Shown in pieces: positions 58,435-64,000 of a stretch of 64,000 nucleotides of DNA (its first letter is position 1; the number at the start of each line of letters is the position of its first letter). The notes under the pieces were generated by a model, which saw nothing but the letters and a program-made list of their open reading frames with translations, ran no database searches and was not told the DNA's origin. The stretch spans positions 7,688,001 through 7,752,000 of the forward strand of contig NC_081335.1 of NCBI RefSeq assembly GCF_022539665.2, in the 5' to 3' direction. The DNA is from Daphnia carinata (Eukaryota > Arthropoda > Branchiopoda > Diplostraca > Daphniidae). The position numbers and the translations under genes are program-made.

Positions 58435-60458
58435 ATGAGGTCGTTAAGCCGTTCGTCGGTTTTGACCCTTGCTGCTGGAATGACCTTTGGCTTTTGCCTG
58501 GCTTACATCTTCCATTCAATCCGCTTATCAAGTCATTCACCCTTCTCCCGGTTGTAAGCCAAATTTCTTGAAATTAAACTTGGTGATTTTGTCTATCTAC
58601 CTTCAAAATTTTTTATATTTTTACAATTTTCTACAATTGGGCTACGGTTATTTAACAAAGTACAACTTGCAAATTGCTACAAAGACCTTAAACAATGCTA
58701 AACAATTTCATGACCTGTAACGTTGAAGCAGTTTCTCTGCATATTGCAAAGAGGTTGTCTGACTAAAGCCAAAGTGGTATAGCACTAACTGGTGATTGGT
58801 GTTTCCCATCAGACATAAACCACGCTTTCCAGGAGATGGTGGTGAGGATGCGCATGGGCATGGGCATGATCACGGTGACGTCCACAATGAAGAGGACATG
58901 GATCATCTATCTGGTCCTGTTCATGATTTTGGATTGCATGGCAGTCACGAAGACTCCCACGCCGGTTAGTCAACCTTAACTTGTTCGCTTACTTCCTTTT
59001 GAACTATAGTAGTTTGTCAGCGATAACAAAAAACGAGGGCCATCGGAAACAAAATCACTCTTTACCCTGTGTTTTCACTACCAGACTTAACAAGTTCGGT
59101 GTGATTAATTATTGAGAAGGAAGTAAATGGATTTGTTTTCAATTTTGTTGCAGGTGAGGATGAAGTGGCAAAAGAGCTACGCGAAAAGGTTCGTGTGTTA
59201 TGCTGGGTCATGACGGGCCCCAAGAACCATGAGAAAAAGGCGATTCATGTGAAACGCACTTGGGGCAAACGCTGCAACATACTCGTATTCATGAGTTCCG
59301 TGGAAGGTTCGTATATCACCATTTTTTCATTTGATATTGTAAATTGATACATTTCCTTCTTGTGTGGCGTCAACACAGACAAGTCGTTGCCTTCTGTGGC
59401 GTTACCTGTCGGAGAGGGTCGTGAAAATTTATGGGGTAAAACGCGCGAAGCATACCGTCACGTTTGGGAAAACTACCGAGACAAAGCTGATTGGTTTATG
59501 AAAGCCGATGATGACACGTATGAAAATAATCTTTTCACGTGTGTATCTTTTGTGGTTTATCCTATTCCTATGTTTTTTTTGTTTTTTTTTACAGTTATGT
59601 GGTGCTGGAGAATCTCCGCTACATGTTGTCACCCTACAATGCTTCGGAGCCCATTGCATTTGGCCATAAATTTAAACCCTTCGTCAAACAAGGGTATTTC
59701 AGCGGTGGCGCTGGTAATGATTGTCCCTTATTTATCTGTTGACATCAAAATAAGCAGTTTGTAACGTACACGCATTTGAAATAATTTACCAACTGAAACA
59801 AATGTGAACATGGAATAACGTACGGCCGTTAAAACATTTGTTTGTTGTTTGACGTAGGATATGTTTTAAGTAAAGAAGCCACCAGAAGATTCGTCGAAGA
59901 AGGACTTACGAATCCGAAAAAATGTAGAGAAGATCCTGGAGGTGCTGAAGATGTCGAAATGGGTAAAGTTGTGTGGTCGGTGTTTTACATTTATTTGCAA
60001 TTCTTTTTCTCACTGATTTTTATGTTTCCGTCAGGTAAATGCTTAGCCAATCTGAACATAAAAGCGGGTGATAGTCGGGATTCTTATGGCAGGGGTCGGT
60101 TTTTCCCATTTGTTCCTGAGCACCATTTAATTCCAGGGCACGTCTCTAAAGACTTTTGGTTCTGGCAATATATTTATTACCCTGTTAAAGAGGTGAGATG
60201 TTTTTTGCATTTGTGCCATATTTTTCGTGGCGGTTTCATAATTACCTATGATTTCTGGTGGAAAAATTTTAGGGGCTTGATTGCTGTTCCGATACAGCCG
60301 TGTCCTTTCACTATGTTTCACCAAACGAAATGTACGTGCTGGAGTACTTAATATATCACCTGAAGCCTTTTGGGATCCAAAATAATTTGCAAGGGACCGC
60401 TGCCCCACCACCCGACCAAGATCTGAAAGCCACGCCGTGGTCAGGACCAACTGATTGA
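58435..60458 (+). CDS. C1GalT1: Glycoprotein-N-acetylgalactosamine 3-beta-galactosyltransferase (core 1)
   Basis: Eight exons close in phase to 376 residues: 58435-58553, 58813-58964, 59154-59306, 59379-59517, 59595-59713, 59858-59962, 60035-60192, 60273-60458. It is a type II Golgi enzyme that adds galactose to GalNAc-Ser/Thr, making the core 1 (T antigen) O-glycan. The signal anchor is at ~8-26. A stem encoded mainly by exon 2 is unusually rich in His, Asp and Glu. The catalytic domain has [15 protein letters not shown], the metal/UDP-binding DDD (185-187) in [25 protein letters not shown], the acidic [11 protein letters not shown] region, [11 protein letters not shown] and FHYVSP. These match the glycosyltransferase 31 core 1 enzyme family closely. 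Arthropods often carry several paralogues, so the exact orthologue is open. Confidence 0.93.
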
Positions 60459-61320
60459 GAATATACCTGTCTCTTTATCTTTTGCGTACTAAGTCAATGT
60501 TATTAGTTTTTTTTTTATTGTGTGAATTCTAAATCATTTTGTATTGAGGCCAAAAGAAACAAAATATATTTATGAAATTTTCGCCAATTGTGCATAAATA
60601 TTTTTTAGGTGGTTGCATCCCAAGTTGATTGCTGTGATAGGGTTCATATTTGACGTTGGACTTTTGAAAATGGAATAGAAATTTACTGATCCATGGAAAA
60701 GACATAGCTGTTCTTTTTTTTTCTTTTCCTGGCTTTTGAGTACTTTGCGAAACAAAAAACTACCAACAGCGTTTGAGAAAAATAGTTCACTTTATCCCTG
60801 GAGAAATACGATGACACACATCACCCTAAAGAAATGTGGTACTCAAGAGAACAACAACAACAAAAAAAAAACGAGCCAAACAATCAATTAAACGTGTCGG
60901 AAAATCGCAGAAAAAATCCCCATGCTCTACTTGTTCATTGAAATCAAATTTTTTTTGAATCAAATACAACACAGACATTCACACACAAAATGTGGATATC
61001 AAATAAAAAAAGCTCGACAGGAAAAAGAAAAACCTGGATAAACGTACCTATAGCTAAAAGGTGAATGACAATTACGGTAAATGTTGACGTGTTTTTTCTT
61101 TCCTTCTCTTTCATCTCGTCAAGCCTCTCGCATGTAAGTTTTTTTTTTATTTTCCGGAGGTAGTGGGAATCGAAAGATCTTTTTAAGGTTTGTGCCTGTT
61201 TTTTTCCAAAAATCTTTTCAATGGGCGGAGTAAGAGGGGGAAGAAACGAGACACACGGAACGCTTTTGTATTCGTTTCTGTCATTGCCATCAATTCCCCC
61301 CCATTCTGTTTCTTCCGCCA
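60459..61320. other. C1GalT 3' flank, no gene recognised
   Basis: AT-rich, with short A/T runs. No canonical AATAAA close to the C1GalT stop is evident, and poly(A) signal use here is unresolved. Confidence 0.35.
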
Positions 61321-61419
61321 TCGCCAGAGGCTAACCGTCTTCAACAGCTGCTCTCTTCGGTGAGGTGATGGCGCTTGAGCCTGCCACAGCTTAGTGAGTC
61401 GGTAGAGTTGGCCGAGAGC

Positions 61420-62310
61420 GGACTCGTTCAGTCATCGGGGTTTCATTTGCTTCAACTGGTTTTTCTTTTCGTTTTACGCGCTCCCAGCTTTCACTGTAGG
61501 GAATGTAAATATTTCATCATTCCTCCTCACTACCAAAAGAAAAACACACACACGAAAAAACCTGTGGCGCTTTTTTTTTCGGGATTATTTCGTGCCAAAA
61601 CATACAGAACAAACGAGTGTGTTTCTCCTGATTATTTAGGCCGCGGATTATCCCGTCTTTCGTTTCATCTACGCACGGCACACACACACACACAAAGAAT
61701 TCAAACGTAAATTCCTTGAATTCCATTCGAACGCAGGTGTTTGAAATTGACACTCATCCAACGGGAGGAAGTGGCCACGAAAAGGAGACGGGAATTCATC
61801 ACCGTTTTATTTTTTCACGAGACGAGATCCGGTTTGAAGCACAACAGAAGGCGGAAGTGCAAGTTCAATACCATAATCAGCCATGCCGACATCGTCTTAG
61901 AAGCGAACGAGCCAAACAAAAAACAATTAAACTAGCCAGAGAGAGTCAAAATCTTTTCCGAGGTGAACGTCCCATCGCGCTCAGGTCTAACGGTTTTCGA
62001 CGAATTTCTCTGTTTTTTTTCGTTGTCTTCTTCTTTCCTCCAGCCGTCTTCGGTGGGAAATCTTTCACCATATCGGATTCTCGTCAAATCGTGTAGAGCT
62101 TGCGCAACTTGTTCTACGAGAAAGAGAAAGAAGAGGAAAGAAACAGCAAACAAACGGAGAGATAGTTTTGTCGCACATCTCAGTCAACGCACCGGCCGGA
62201 TCGAGGACGAGACCTACCAATTCACACCGATTTACCTTCTGCCACGCGTCTGGAAAACACAAAACCAAACGAGTGCTAATTCGAGACGAACGGAATGCGG
62301 TCGACTTAGG
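61420..62310 (+). promoter_or_regulatory. Possible promoter and 5' untranslated exon of the right-edge gene
   Basis: A GC-richer stretch with an initiator-like TTCAGTC near 61428 is followed by sequence ending in CGACTTAG, with a consensus donor GTGAGC at 62311. This could be a noncoding first exon for the gene starting at 62790. The evidence is composition and splice consensus only. Confidence 0.3.
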
Positions 62311-62789
62311 TGAGCTTCTTTTCCCTTTCTATGTTCTCGTTGAAAAGAATGTGGGGATTTATATTTTTTTTTTGTCCAATCGATTGGCCTCTTCATTCAT
62401 TAGAAGCCATTTCTTCATGATATTGCTAATCGAAAAACGTGGGGCTGTTAAGTAAGCTAAGATCAAATGAGAGTTGTTTGGCCCTATAACAACCGGGGAA
62501 AAAGAAACGAAATCCCGCCGGCCAGATTCACGGTCGTGGTTATACAGACAGCAACAGGTGGCACTAAAGGTTATTCACCCATCAGTTTGTTGTTATTTTG
62601 CTTGTGTTACGGGCCTCTCTCTCTCTCTCTATCTATTCTAGTCCGTTCATTAATCACACGCTGGGATTTTTTCTATTTTTTATTTGTACACCAATTCGAA
62701 AAGCAGGTTTAACTAACTTCATTTTATGTTGTTTTTTTTGTAAAATGCTATGACCTGGTACAAACGAAAAAAGAGTGTCGTTCACCAAG

Positions 62790-62874
62790 ATGATTGCTTT
62801 CTTCTGGCTGTGGCTTCTTCTAGCTGCTTCACCTTTGCTGGCTAAATCTATAGCACCGACAAGCTACCAAGAAG
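62790..62874 (+). CDS. First coding exon of a secreted or membrane protein (partial)
   Basis: From ATG 62790 the exon encodes a clear signal peptide, a hydrophobic core of Leu, Trp and Ala (FFWLWLLLAASPLLA) followed by KSIAPTSYQE, and ends at a GTAACG donor at 62875. It has 28 codons plus one base. The remaining exons must lie beyond 64000, since I find no continuation in the window. The family cannot be told from a signal peptide alone. Confidence 0.55.
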
Positions 62875-64000
62875 GTAACGTACACCTACGAGCAGCAAAC
62901 GCTCCACATTTTTTTTCTTGTTTTATTTATTTACGTTATTTTAACCCTGTAAAAACCGCACGAGGGCTGTGTCTCTCCTAGACGCCCCCCCCCCCTTTTT
63001 TTCGATGTCTCTTGAAAAAAAAAATGGTGTCGCTGATGACACAGTCGTATGAGAACGAAACCGCTATTCAAGGAGCAAAAATGTTTTTTAAACGAGAGAT
63101 GTTTCTGCTTAAATGAGGATAAGGTATTTAGCTCTTAGCGGGGCTTGAACCACCGCGGTGGAACGAACGACAATGTTGCGTGACATTCAAACAAAAAAAT
63201 AGGCTAAACTGTGGTATTTCGAATGTTATGATGAAAAACAAAACAAAAAAACGGGTGTACGCTACACGTTTGCGAGCTTTCTTTGAGGAAACAGTCCTCA
63301 ATCTGTACACTCTCTAGTGTCATTGGAATAGAAGGTCACGTCTCTTAGCCCGCCAGTTGACCTCAATAATCGGAAGGAAAAAGAAACTGTAAAAGAGAAA
63401 AGAGGGATAGAGAAACGGGTCACTGAAAGCGTGCGGCATCAACTACGCTGAAGAAACAAAAAGGAAAGAAAAATGGGATGTAGCGGAAGCGAAAAAGAAA
63501 GAATACAGATTGGGAAAGAGTTTTTACTTGGTTTGTTTTGGTATAACGCAGTCATGCATGGAAAAGTTCATCAAACAATGACGATTCATGGTGCAGTATG
63601 TTACCTGCAACCAGGAAGTATCTCGCCGACGGAGTCAAACTGTAAAACGACATCCTATTGCGTAATTGAAAAGGGACGACAATAAAGAAAAATTAAGCCT
63701 GCGCAGGATCTTAACGGAATTGGTCCTTGATGTTTTCCCCTTTTTGAAGCAGTTTGAATCCAACAGAAGAAATTCTTTTTGATACGTACAGGGGGGGGGG
63801 GGAAGGTCTGTTGAATAAGGGAGAATTAGGGAGGGAGGAGGGAAGAGTTGAAATGTTTAGATAAAAAAAAAGGGATTATTGCATTAATTGTTTATTACTT
63901 TTTCTTTCCTGGACTCTGGCGTGTTAGGTGATTTAATGTATGACATTCAATGGGAACGGAGGGGGGTGAGATGCGCAGCTGGGGGCCAACTTTCTATCCT
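62875..64000. other. Probable intron of the right-edge gene
   Basis: No exon-like sequence is visible. C runs near 62984, a G run near 63791-63802 and A runs occur. Confidence 0.35.

Overview
The window looks like arthropod nuclear DNA, most likely a crustacean such as Daphnia. Genes have many exons with short GT-AG introns, the recognisable host genes are animal orthologues, and mobile DNA is dense. The species call is inference.

Layout. (1) 1-26.2 kb is a mobile-element region. It holds an integrase relic cut by an antisense LTR piece, two inverted copies of a foldback repeat, a small unknown gene, and a MULE-type transposase gene (PHD-like finger, FLYWCH finger, MULE core) broken by one in-frame stop. 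An ~11.8 kb Ty3/gypsy-type retrotransposon with an envelope gene lies at 8886-20675. Three MITEs follow, two with clear hAT-style 8-bp target duplications, plus a THAP relic inside long inverted arms. (2) 28.1-40.5 kb is a 14-exon plexin gene (minus strand). (3) 40.5-49.3 kb is microsatellite-rich DNA without a recognised gene. (4) 49.3-56.4 kb is a 10-exon N-acetylglucosamine-6-sulfatase gene (minus). (5) 56.8-57.5 kb is mRpL52 (plus), divergent from the sulfatase. (6) 58.4-60.5 kb is an 8-exon core 1 beta-1,3-galactosyltransferase gene (plus). (7) The right edge holds the first coding exon of a secreted or membrane protein that runs off the window.

The retrotransposon is the most striking object. 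Its gag-pol overlap carries a GGGAAAC heptamer directly before the gag stop, followed at 6 nt by sequence that can form an H-type pseudoknot: a textbook -1 frameshift element. The 5' LTR contains an ATG eleven bases before a consensus splice donor. Two downstream acceptors, one before the envelope-like ORF and one before an acidic ORF, both restore that ATG's frame. This suggests a shared LTR-encoded leader exon for at least two subgenomic mRNAs. The 5' part of gag in this copy carries three same-direction frame changes near C runs, so this copy may be damaged or the assembly may have dropped bases.

All family calls were made by reading motifs. No database search was run. Exon borders were chosen by splice consensus and phase; for the plexin, sulfatase, mRpL52, C1GalT and MULE genes the phases close over all exons.
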